Shown here: in pieces, positions 52,476 to 59,517 of the stretch | Numbering within the stretch: the stretch's first letter is position 1 | Layout: each line of letters begins with the position of its first letter | NCBI RefSeq assembly: GCF_001263205.1 | Contig: NZ_CP012333.1 | Span: 2,790,001 to 2,854,000 of the forward strand | From: Labilithrix luteola | Lineage (GTDB): Bacteria > Myxococcota_A > Polyangia > Polyangiales > Polyangiaceae | Length of the DNA stretch: 64,000 nucleotides | Direction: 5' to 3' | Program-made: the position numbers and the translations under genes | The notes under the pieces: model-generated | Told to the model about the DNA's origin: nothing | Database searches by the model: none | Seen by the model: only the letters and a program-made list of their open reading frames with translations

Positions 52476-52585
52476 GTGTCCGCCTTCACGTGTCAGCCGG
52501 CGCGTGTCAGACTTCATGTGTCAGAGTTCGCGCGCGAAGACCTGCGTACCAACGCGACTCACCAAAACGTCATGTGGTGAGTCGC
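52476..52585. promoter_or_regulatory. Four spaced heptamers and an 11-bp stem upstream of the YXWGXW gene
   Basis: GTGTCCG at 52476 and three GTGTCAG copies at 52490, 52504 and 52518 are spaced exactly 14 bp apart. Thirty bases further on, GCGACTCACCA (52554-52564) and TGGTGAGTCGC (52575-52585) form a perfect 11-bp inverted repeat around a 10-base loop. The regular spacing suggests an array of protein sites. The stem could be an operator or, if transcribed, an RNA leader structure. Neither belongs to a known family that I recognise. Confidence 0.6.
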
Positions 52586-52672
52586 AACACTCGAAGCTGC
52601 AGGGGGGGACGGATGCGTGCCGAGATGCCGACCAACACCCATCGTTCTCGAAGCCATCGGGACCATACAGCG

Positions 52673-53032
52673 ATGCGATTCGCGCGCACGATGCGTCGCG
52701 TTCGTGGCGTGGCCGGTGTGGCGCTGGCCATCGCGAGTCTTGCAGCGTGCGTCGTGAACGAACCGGAGACGCCCGCGCGCGGTGTCGTCGTGAACGGTCC
52801 GCCGCCGGCTCTCGTCCACGAAGAGCGACCGCCCGCACCCAACCCCCAAGCCGTCTGGGTCGCCGGTTACTGGCATTGGACCGGGATGCAGTACGCCTGG
52901 ATTCCGGGCCACTGGGACGCCCCGCCGCCCGGCGCCACCTGGAACGCTCCCGTCTACTCATCGCGCGACGGACGCTATTTTTACGAGAGCGGCGGATGGA
53001 AGCCGGCCGGCAACGCCAACGCGCTGCGATAG
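52673..53032 (+). CDS. YXWGXW-repeat lipoprotein
   Basis: A 119-residue exported lipoprotein. The signal peptide ends ALAIASLAACVVNE (lipobox Cys ~24), and aromatic repeats follow (VWVAGYWHWTGMQYAWIPGHW, later YFYESGGWKP). ATG 52673 gives a normal signal peptide but no ribosome site. An in-frame ATG at 52613 follows AGGGGGGGAC at a good distance and would add 20 residues. That G7 tract is complementary to the C-rich loop of the two small RNAs found in this window. Proteins of this family are small surface proteins of unknown role. Confidence 0.75.
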   Translation: MRFARTMRRVRGVAGVALAIASLAACVVNEPETPARGVVVNGPPPALVHEERPPAPNPQAVWVAGYWHWTGMQYAWIPGHWDAPPPGATWNAPVYSSRDGRYFYESGGWKPAGNANALR

Positions 53033-53115
53033 GTAGCTCGCCTGAGCTTTCCGGAAAATCGACTCAATTGCGCAGGCCCCGACGCGGTCTTTCGCTATGA
53101 ATGAGGCGAAGGACG

Positions 53116-54774
53116 ATGCGGCCCACCTCGAAGGCGAATAGGTACCTCGCGCTTTTCGGGGTCGCATTGTTCAGCCAACTGGCGTCACCGTCGGCGAGCG
53201 CCCAGCGGCGCGGCCCCATCCTGCACGAGCCCATCCCCCCCGATCCGCGCGAAGACGTCGCGCTGTCGGTCTCGCTCGACGGCGACCTTCCGGCAGCCAT
53301 CGATTCTCCGCGAGGCCTCGTTGCCGCCCCCGATCCTGGACGGCCCGTGGGCAGCGGTGACAGCCCCTACAGCCCCACGCCACGGCGCGACATCCCGGAT
53401 TCGTCGTTCCATCCCGATCGCGACACGCGCCGGCCCGACCTCTTGCCGTACGACGATCCGTTCTCGCCCTCGACGGCGCCGTTCAAGCGCTTGAGCGCGT
53501 TCGACACGGTCGATGTATCCTACACGCTTTCCGTACGCGACCCGCATACGGCCCCCCTCGCCCTTTCAGCCTCGCCAGTCACGCCCGCCGAAGAGCAATT
53601 CTTCGCCGACATGGTCGTGGACCTCGCGCCCAACGTGAAGGTGAAGATCCCGTCGGTCGGGCCAGGCGCACGCGTACTGCGGGCACGCGCCGGCGTCGGC
53701 TCGGAAGACGTGCCGTTCCGACTCTTCCGCGACGGCGCCGACAACTGGTTCATCGAGGGCGACAGCGCCGTACGCGTCCGCCTCGTCATGGAACTCGCGA
53801 TCCCGCGCATCGCGTTCGGCGGCGATTTCGGCAATCCCTCCTGGGTCGAGCTTCCCGCCGCGCCCCCCTTGCCCACGCGCGTGATGCAGTCTGTCCGCGA
53901 GGTGGCGCAGAAGATCGGTCTCTCGCACCGCATGACGCCGCGCGAGAACGTCACCAAGCTCGTGGCGTACTTCCGAAGCTTCATCGACTCCGAGGATCCG
54001 CCGCCGCCAACGCACGACATCTATCTCGACCTCGCGCTTTCGCGGAAAGGCGTCTGTCGCCATCGCGCGTTCGCCTTCATGGTCACGGCCGTCGGGCTCG
54101 GCATCCCGGCACGCATGATCGTCAACGAGGCGCACGCCTGGGTCGAGGTGAACGACGGACATCTCTGGCGGCGCATCGATCTCGGCGGCGCCGGTCGCAC
54201 CATCAACGATCCGGTGTCGACCAACATCCCTTACGATCCGCCGCCGGATCCGTTCGCGTGGCCTCAAGGAGCCTCACGCGGCGACGACCTTGGTGATCGC
54301 GCGCGGCGCGACGCACGGAACGCCCCGACGGCACCGAGCAGCAGCGCCGGGGCCTCGCTCGCTGCGCCTGGCGGCAGCGCCGCGGCCTCGTTCGCCGACG
54401 CGAATGGCGCTGGTGGCGCCGGTGCAGGCGCGGGCGGAGGTACGGCTCCGAACGGCTCGGCGTCGACCACACCCGATGATCGGCCGCCGTCGCTCGTCAC
54501 CATGACGCTTACGAGCCCCGACGCACGACGCGGTGCTCCTCTTCGCCTTCGCGGCACGGTCACCGCCGAAGGCGCGCCGTGCGGCCACGTCACGCTGGAG
54601 GTCCTCCTCCGCGGTCGCGAGAACAAAGAGGTCGTCATCGGCCAGCTCGCCACCGACGAGCGAGGCGCCTACGACGGTGCGCTCGTGCTCCCCGCGGCGG
54701 TTCCGCTCGGCGACTATGATCTCCGTGCGCGAACCTCGGGCGATGCACGCTGCGGCGCGGGCCACACGCGCTAA
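53116..54774 (+). CDS. Secreted transglutaminase-like protein
   Basis: A 552-residue protein with a signal peptide (YLALFGVALFSQLASPSASA). A Pro/Asp-rich region runs to ~100. A transglutaminase-like domain (~240-365) follows with the Cys-His-Asp triad in KGVCRHRAFAF, NEAHAWVEV and RIDLGG. A Gly/Ala/Ser linker leads to a C-terminal Ig-like beta domain (DARRGAPLRLRGTVTAEGAPCGHVTLEVLLRG). Such proteins are usually proteases or crosslinking enzymes of the cell surface. Followed 12 bp later by a VWA protein gene, so an operon is likely. Confidence 0.8.
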   Translation: MRPTSKANRYLALFGVALFSQLASPSASAQRRGPILHEPIPPDPREDVALSVSLDGDLPAAIDSPRGLVAAPDPGRPVGSGDSPYSPTPRRDIPDSSFHPDRDTRRPDLLPYDDPFSPSTAPFKRLSAFDTVDVSYTLSVRDPHTAPLALSASPVTPAEEQFFADMVVDLAPNVKVKIPSVGPGARVLRARAGVGSEDVPFRLFRDGADNWFIEGDSAVRVRLVMELAIPRIAFGGDFGNPSWVELPAAPPLPTRVMQSVREVAQKIGLSHRMTPRENVTKLVAYFRSFIDSEDPPPPTHDIYLDLALSRKGVCRHRAFAFMVTAVGLGIPARMIVNEAHAWVEVNDGHLWRRIDLGGAGRTINDPVSTNIPYDPPPDPFAWPQGASRGDDLGDRARRDARNAPTAPSSSAGASLAAPGGSAAASFADANGAGGAGAGAGGGTAPNGSASTTPDDRPPSLVTMTLTSPDARRGAPLRLRGTVTAEGAPCGHVTLEVLLRGRENKEVVIGQLATDERGAYDGALVLPAAVPLGDYDLRARTSGDARCGAGHTR

Positions 54775-54786
54775 GCTTCGTTCCCG

Positions 54787-55992
54787 ATGAGCGCCGCTTT
54801 CGTTCCGTTCCTCTACGAGCTTCGCGCCCGCAAGGTGAAGGTGGGCGCCCAGGAGGCGGTCGCGCTCGCGAAGGCACTCTCGATGGGCCTCCACGACAGC
54901 TCGCTCGACGGCTTCTATCACCTGGCGCGGGCCATCTGCGTGCACCGCGAGAGCGACCTCGACGCTTTCGACGAGGCCTTCCTCTCGCACTTCAAGGGCA
55001 TCGCCGGCAGCTCGCTCGAGCTCGTACGAGAGCTCGACGAGTGGCTCAAAGATCCCGCGAACCGCAAGGAGCTCACACCCGAAGAGCTCGCGGCGATCGA
55101 CGCGATCGACATGGAGACCCTCAAGCGCCTCTTCGAAGAGCGCATGAAGGAGCAGAAAGAACGCCATCAGGGCGGTAACCGCTGGATCGGCACGGGCGGC
55201 ACGAGTCCGTTCGGCCAATTCGGTGCACACCCCTCGGGTCTTCGCGTCGGCTCTCAAGGCGGCGGGCGCAGCGCGATGGGCATCGCCGATGCGCGCCGCT
55301 ACAAGCCCTATCGCTCGGACCTCCTCCTCGACGTGCGTCAGATCGAAGTCGCGTTGCGAAAGCTCCGCGCGTTCCAGCGCGAGGGTCAGCCCGACGAGCT
55401 CGACATCGACGGCACGATCGACGCCACGGCGAAGAACGCCGGCGAGCTCGAGATCGTCGTTCGGCCACCGCGCAAGTCGAACGTGCGCGTGCTGCTCTTG
55501 ATGGATGTCGGCGGTTCGATGGATCCCTTCGCCGACACGGTCTCGAGGTTGTTCTCGGCAGCGAAGCGCGCGTCGAACATCCGCACGCTCAAGACCTACT
55601 ACTTCCACAACTGCATCTACGGTCGGCTCTACGAGACGGAGCGCTTCACCGATCCGGTGCCGGTCGACGAGCTACTCCACGACCTCGCCGCCGAGTGGAA
55701 GCTCGTCCTCGTCGGCGATGCGGCGATGCATCCAGCCGAGCTGCTCGGCGCGGGCGACTACGAGTACTACGCGACCGGCCATCACGGACCTGCGCAGACG
55801 GGCCTCTCGCAGCTGCAGAAGTTCGCCGATCACTTCAAGCGCGCGGCGTGGCTCAATCCGGATCCGCCGTCGTACTGGCGAGGCGGAACGGCCGAGCAGA
55901 TCGCCCGCGTATTTCCGATGTTCCACCTCACGCTCGACGGCCTCGGCGACGCGATCCATCACCTTTCCAAGGGTGACGTCCGCAAGCGCTGA
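54787..55992 (+). CDS. VWA domain protein of the CoxE-like type
   Basis: A 401-residue cytoplasmic protein. An N-terminal helical domain (FLYELRARKVKVGAQEAVALAKAL, YHLARAICVHRESDLDAFDEAFL) is followed by a von Willebrand A domain with a modified MIDAS: VLLLMDVGGSMDPFAD has DVGGS where DxSxS is usual. Its later blocks are YYFHNCIYGRLYETE and LVLVGDAAMHPAELL. Such proteins often pair with MoxR-type AAA ATPases, none of which is adjacent; the upstream partner is the transglutaminase-like protein instead. Confidence 0.8.
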   Translation: MSAAFVPFLYELRARKVKVGAQEAVALAKALSMGLHDSSLDGFYHLARAICVHRESDLDAFDEAFLSHFKGIAGSSLELVRELDEWLKDPANRKELTPEELAAIDAIDMETLKRLFEERMKEQKERHQGGNRWIGTGGTSPFGQFGAHPSGLRVGSQGGGRSAMGIADARRYKPYRSDLLLDVRQIEVALRKLRAFQREGQPDELDIDGTIDATAKNAGELEIVVRPPRKSNVRVLLLMDVGGSMDPFADTVSRLFSAAKRASNIRTLKTYYFHNCIYGRLYETERFTDPVPVDELLHDLAAEWKLVLVGDAAMHPAELLGAGDYEYYATGHHGPAQTGLSQLQKFADHFKRAAWLNPDPPSYWRGGTAEQIARVFPMFHLTLDGLGDAIHHLSKGDVRKR

Positions 55993-56019
55993 GGCCGGCG
56001 ACTCCGCTTCATCGAGCGA

Positions 56020-56718
56020 TCAGGCGAGGTCGAACACGAGCACTTCGGCGCGTTCGATGCCCTCGAGGTGGAGGGTTCCGGCGTCGCTCGTGCTCGCACC
56101 ATCGCCCGCCTCGAGCGTCTGACCATCGAGGACGATCTTGCCGTTTGCGACGTGGATCCAGGCGTGCCTGCCCGGAGCAACCGCGTGCTCGATCTTGTCG
56201 CCCTTCTGGAGCAGCGTCGCGTAGAGGCGCGTGTCGGCGTTGAGGGAGATGGATCCGTCGTCACCCTTCGGCGACGCGAGGAGGCGCAGCTTGGCGTGCT
56301 TCTCGTCGTCCGTGAAGGTCTTCTGCGCGTAGCTGGGAGCGATGCCGAGCTTGTCCGGCATGATCCAGATCTGCAGGAAGTGGACGGGCTCTTCGGTGGA
56401 AGCGTTGTACTCGCTGTGACGGACGCCGGTGCCCGCGCTCATGCGCTGGACGTCGCCCGGGCGCATGACGGAACCGTTGCCCATCGAGTCCTTGTGCTCG
56501 AGCGCGCCCTCGAGCACGTAGGTGACGATCTCCATGTCGCGGTGGGGGTGAGCGCCGAAGCCTCCGCCCTCGGCCACGCGGTCGTCGTTGATGACGCGAA
56601 GGCCGCGGAAGCCCATGTGCGCGGGGTCGTAGTAGTCCGCGAAAGAGAACGTGTGGTGAGAGTCGAGCCAGCCATGGTTGGCGTGGCCGCGGTCATTGGC
56701 TTTGCGAATGCGGAGCAT
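56020..56718 (-). CDS. Pirin family bicupin protein (YhhW-like)
   Basis: A 232-residue cytoplasmic double-cupin protein. Metal-binding residues of the N-terminal cupin are seen in FGAHPHRDMEIVTYVLEG (two His) and GVRHSEYNAS (His and Glu). Other pirin marks are HHTFSFADYYDP and FLQIWIMPD. Family members show quercetinase or redox-sensor activities; no specific reaction can be assigned. It is divergent from a LysR-type regulator across 75 bp and is its likely target. Confidence 0.9.
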   Translation of the reverse strand: MLRIRKANDRGHANHGWLDSHHTFSFADYYDPAHMGFRGLRVINDDRVAEGGGFGAHPHRDMEIVTYVLEGALEHKDSMGNGSVMRPGDVQRMSAGTGVRHSEYNASTEEPVHFLQIWIMPDKLGIAPSYAQKTFTDDEKHAKLRLLASPKGDDGSISLNADTRLYATLLQKGDKIEHAVAPGRHAWIHVANGKIVLDGQTLEAGDGASTSDAGTLHLEGIERAEVLVFDLA

Positions 56719-56793
56719 GACGAGAACCTACAGGCCGCAAGCCATCATGAGAACCGATGGCCATGCGATGAATACCATCATATTGTGTGAGAG

Positions 56794-57774
56794 ATGACCG
56801 AACCGCTCGGGGGGCTCACGCTGGACCAGCTTCGTGTGCTTCGTGCGGTCGCGCGCGAGGGGAATTTCTCGGCCGCCGCGCGGAAGCTCGGCCGCGTCCA
56901 ATCGGCGGTGAGCCAGTCGATGGACCGGCTGGAGGAGCAGCTAGGCCTGCGCCTCTTCGATCGTAGCTCGCGCGTCCCGAGTCTGACACGTCACGGGACC
57001 GCGATCGTCGAAGCCGCCGAGCGCATCCACGGCGACATGGCGTTGCTCGAGGACCTCACCGCGAGCCTGAAGGCCGGTGCCGAGACCAGGCTCGAGATCG
57101 TCGTCGACGCCATCTTTCCAACCTCCGCCCTCGTCGGCTTCGCGCGCGACTTCGCCCACCAGCATCCCACCGTCGAGCTCGTGCTGCACACCGAGACGCT
57201 CTCTGCCGTCACCGCCCTCGTGCGCGACAAGCGCGCGGCGTTCGGAATCGCCGGTCCGGATGCGAGCTTCGAGGGGCTCGATCGCCAACACCTCACGCAC
57301 GTGCGCCTGATGCCCGTCGCGTCGCCCGATCACCCGCTCGCCAAACTGCGCTCCCCCATCCCCACCGCCGAGCTGACGCGCACCGTGCAGATCGTCCTCA
57401 GCGAGCGCAACGCGAAGTCACGCACCGAAGAAGATCACGGCGTGCTCTCGCCGTCGACCTGGCGCGTCGTCGATCTCGCAACCAAGCACGCGCTCATCGC
57501 CGGCGGCCTCGGCTGGGGAAACATGCCCGAGCACGTCGTGCGCGACGACCTGCACGAAGGTCGGCTCGTTCCCCTTCGCGTCGCCCCGTGGAGCCCCGAC
57601 GAGTATCGGCTCTCGCTGTCGCTCGTTCGCCGCGAGGGCGCGGTGAGCGGTCCTGTCCGCCACTGGGCGGAGACGCGGCTCGTCCAGCTCTGCCGGGCGG
57701 AGCTCGCCGAACCCAAGGGGAGCACGCGAGGCACGCGAACCCGCAGCAAGCGTCGGACGGTTTCCGACCGTTAA
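56794..57774 (+). CDS. LysR-type transcriptional regulator
   Basis: A 326-residue DNA-binding protein: winged HTH at ~8-65 (LDQLRVLRAVAREGNFSAAARKLGRVQSAVSQSMDRLE), then a periplasmic-binding-protein-like effector domain. It is read away from the pirin gene, and the 75-bp gap contains AT-rich half-sites typical of LysR operators (for example ATGATGGC/ATCATATTG). It probably controls pirin and itself. Its stop codon lies two bases from the U-tract end of the convergent small RNA unit, so that hairpin could also end its transcript. Confidence 0.9.
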   Translation: MTEPLGGLTLDQLRVLRAVAREGNFSAAARKLGRVQSAVSQSMDRLEEQLGLRLFDRSSRVPSLTRHGTAIVEAAERIHGDMALLEDLTASLKAGAETRLEIVVDAIFPTSALVGFARDFAHQHPTVELVLHTETLSAVTALVRDKRAAFGIAGPDASFEGLDRQHLTHVRLMPVASPDHPLAKLRSPIPTAELTRTVQIVLSERNAKSRTEEDHGVLSPSTWRVVDLATKHALIAGGLGWGNMPEHVVRDDLHEGRLVPLRVAPWSPDEYRLSLSLVRREGAVSGPVRHWAETRLVQLCRAELAEPKGSTRGTRTRSKRRTVSDR

Positions 57775-57775
57775 A

Positions 57776-57824
57776 TGAAAAACACCGCGTCGGGCCGGGG
57801 GGGGGAGGCCTCAACGCGGTGCGA
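57776..57824 (-). ncRNA. Putative sigma-54-dependent C-loop small RNA, copy 2
   Basis: This has the same layout as the unit at 7033-7086. On the minus strand CACCGCGT (57821-57814) pairs with ACGCGGTG (57790-57783). Inside, GGCC pairs with GGCC (57810-57807 with 57796-57793), holding a loop of U and nine C (57806-57797), and TTTTTCATTT follows the stem. Aligned with copy 1, the stem sequence, inner GGCC, C-run and U-tract are conserved, while the bases between stem halves vary and the closing pair has changed from C-G to T-A with both sides altered, as expected of a selected RNA structure. No ORF. The start is inferred from the promoter. Confidence 0.6.
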
Positions 57825-57833
57825 TGGGTTCTA

Positions 57834-57850
57834 TAGCGAATGTCGTGCCA
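57834..57850 (-). promoter_or_regulatory. Sigma-54 (-24/-12) promoter of C-loop sRNA copy 2
   Basis: The minus-strand sequence TGGCACGACATTCGCTA matches the TGGCACG-N4-TTGCW consensus with one -12 mismatch, and the GG-GC spacing is correct. It is identical to the copy 1 promoter in TGGCACG and TCGCTA but differs in the spacer, so conservation is confined to the promoter elements. It also lies between the LysR gene and a divergently read NtrB-like kinase gene. Confidence 0.7.
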
Positions 57851-57861
57851 GCATGTAACTG

Positions 57862-57888
57862 TTCGACACCACGTCGGCCGACGTCGAA
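57862..57888. promoter_or_regulatory. Nested palindrome upstream of sRNA copy 2 promoter
   Basis: TTCGAC (57862-57867) is matched by GTCGAA (57883-57888). Between them lies the perfect 14-bp palindrome ACGTCGGCCGACGT (57871-57884). It begins 12 bp upstream of the -24 element, closer than a usual enhancer site, so it may bind a repressor or belong to the divergent kinase gene promoter. Confidence 0.4.
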
Positions 57889-58019
57889 TTGCTTTCAAAG
57901 ATGAAAGATTTGCCGACAAGAATGAATCGCGTTTTTGGAGAACCGGCCGTTGGGATTGAAACGGTACGCTGGACTTAAGAGACAGCGCTCCGCAGCCGTT
58001 GCAGATCTGCGTTCCTCTC

Positions 58020-59513
58020 GTGAACATCGCTTTTGCTCTCTCGCTCATCGGGTCGGTCATGGGGGTCGTCGTTTCGACCCTCAGTTTTCGCTTTGGCGCC
58101 GCGCGAGGCTGGGAGCGCTATCGCCTCCTGGCGCTCGTCGCGCTGACCGCGAGCCTCTTCGGCATCACCGACGCGTTCTCGTCGATCGACGTTGCGCCTC
58201 CCACATTGCTCGCCGCGATTCGGTGCCAGGGAGCCGTCGGCGCGCTGCACGTGGCTGGCTGGGTGCTCTACACGCAGAGCTATCTGCGACTCCAGCCGAG
58301 TCGCTGGGAGCGTTTGCTGGTGCTGAGCCTCGTCGCGCTCGCCCCAGCGTGGCTCGTGCCGGGCTGGATGATCGGCACGAAGGAAACGCGCTTCACGATC
58401 GAGTGGCTCCATGTGACCTACGCCAACCCCGAGACGACGATCCTCGGCGGCGCAGCGTTCTCGTTCGAGACCGTGGCCATGCTCGTGCCGCTCATGCACT
58501 ACGCACGGGCGAAGCGGGCGGGCGTTCGTGATGCGGGCGTGCACCTCTCGGCGGGCCTGGCGATCTGGCTCGCGAGCATCCACGACACGCTCGTCACCCT
58601 CGACCTGTTCCACGATCCGCTGCTTCTCTCGCTCGCGTTTCTGATCACACTGAGCATTCTCGGGTTCGCGGTCACGCGTTCGTTCGTCGAAAACGCGCGC
58701 GCGCTCGAGGTGATGTCGGCCACGCTGGAGCGGCTCGTCGAGGAGCGCACGCACGCGCTCGTGACCACCAAACAAAACCTCCTGCTCGCCGAGAAAATGG
58801 CTGCCCTCGGACATCTCGCGGCAGGCGTGGCTCACGAGATCAACAATCCGGCGGCCGCCATCACCGCCAACCTCACGTACCTCCGCGAGGGCATGACCAG
58901 GAAATCGCCGCCGGCGGACGCGCTCGAGTGCGTGGACGAATCGCTCGAGTCGGTCGGACGCATCGCCAAGATCGTGCGCCAACTCCTCGAGGCCGGGCGC
59001 ACCGCCGCGAGCGCGCCGCGCATCGTCCACAACATGTCCGTCTCGCGTGCCGTCCGGCAGGCCGTCTCCGAAGCGAAGCTCCATTTCGGATCCCGCATCA
59101 CGGCAAGCGTCGACGTCGGCGACGACCTTCGAGCCAAGGGCGACGTCGATGCGCTCGTTCAAGTACTCGTGAACGTGATCGTCAACGGCGCCCAGGCGAT
59201 CGAGCCCGAACGGACCGATGGCCGCCTCAGCATCCGCGCGCGCGAAATCGAGGGGCGCATCTCGATCGAGGTCACCGACAACGGCGCAGGAATGTCGGAG
59301 GAGACCAAGCGGCGCATGTTCGAGCCGTTCTTCACCACGAAGCCGTTCGGCCTCGGGACGGGTCTCGGCCTCCCCGTTTCGCTCGGCCTCGTGCGATCCA
59401 TGGGTGGAGACCTCCGCGTGGAATCACGCGCCGGAATGACCACGGTTCACATCGAGCTCGAACGCTCGACGTTGCTCGACGTCGAGTCCGCGCCCGCCTT
59501 GCGCGCGAGCTGA
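58020..59513 (+). CDS. 7TM sensor histidine kinase, NtrB-like
   Basis: A 497-residue membrane kinase. Seven hydrophobic segments fill residues ~1-225. A coiled coil (VEERTHALVTTKQNLLLAEKMAALG) leads to the H-box GHLAAGVAHEINNPAAAI (His272), the N-box VNVIVNGAQAIEP, DNGAGM, and FFTTKPFGLGTGLGLPVSLGLV. These boxes are of the NtrB class, whose partners are usually sigma-54 activators, yet no response regulator gene is adjacent. It is read away from the sigma-54-driven small RNA across ~170 bp. GTG 58020 and TTG 57999 are both possible starts. Confidence 0.85.
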   Translation: MNIAFALSLIGSVMGVVVSTLSFRFGAARGWERYRLLALVALTASLFGITDAFSSIDVAPPTLLAAIRCQGAVGALHVAGWVLYTQSYLRLQPSRWERLLVLSLVALAPAWLVPGWMIGTKETRFTIEWLHVTYANPETTILGGAAFSFETVAMLVPLMHYARAKRAGVRDAGVHLSAGLAIWLASIHDTLVTLDLFHDPLLLSLAFLITLSILGFAVTRSFVENARALEVMSATLERLVEERTHALVTTKQNLLLAEKMAALGHLAAGVAHEINNPAAAITANLTYLREGMTRKSPPADALECVDESLESVGRIAKIVRQLLEAGRTAASAPRIVHNMSVSRAVRQAVSEAKLHFGSRITASVDVGDDLRAKGDVDALVQVLVNVIVNGAQAIEPERTDGRLSIRAREIEGRISIEVTDNGAGMSEETKRRMFEPFFTTKPFGLGTGLGLPVSLGLVRSMGGDLRVESRAGMTTVHIELERSTLLDVESAPALRAS

Positions 59514-59517
59514 ACGT

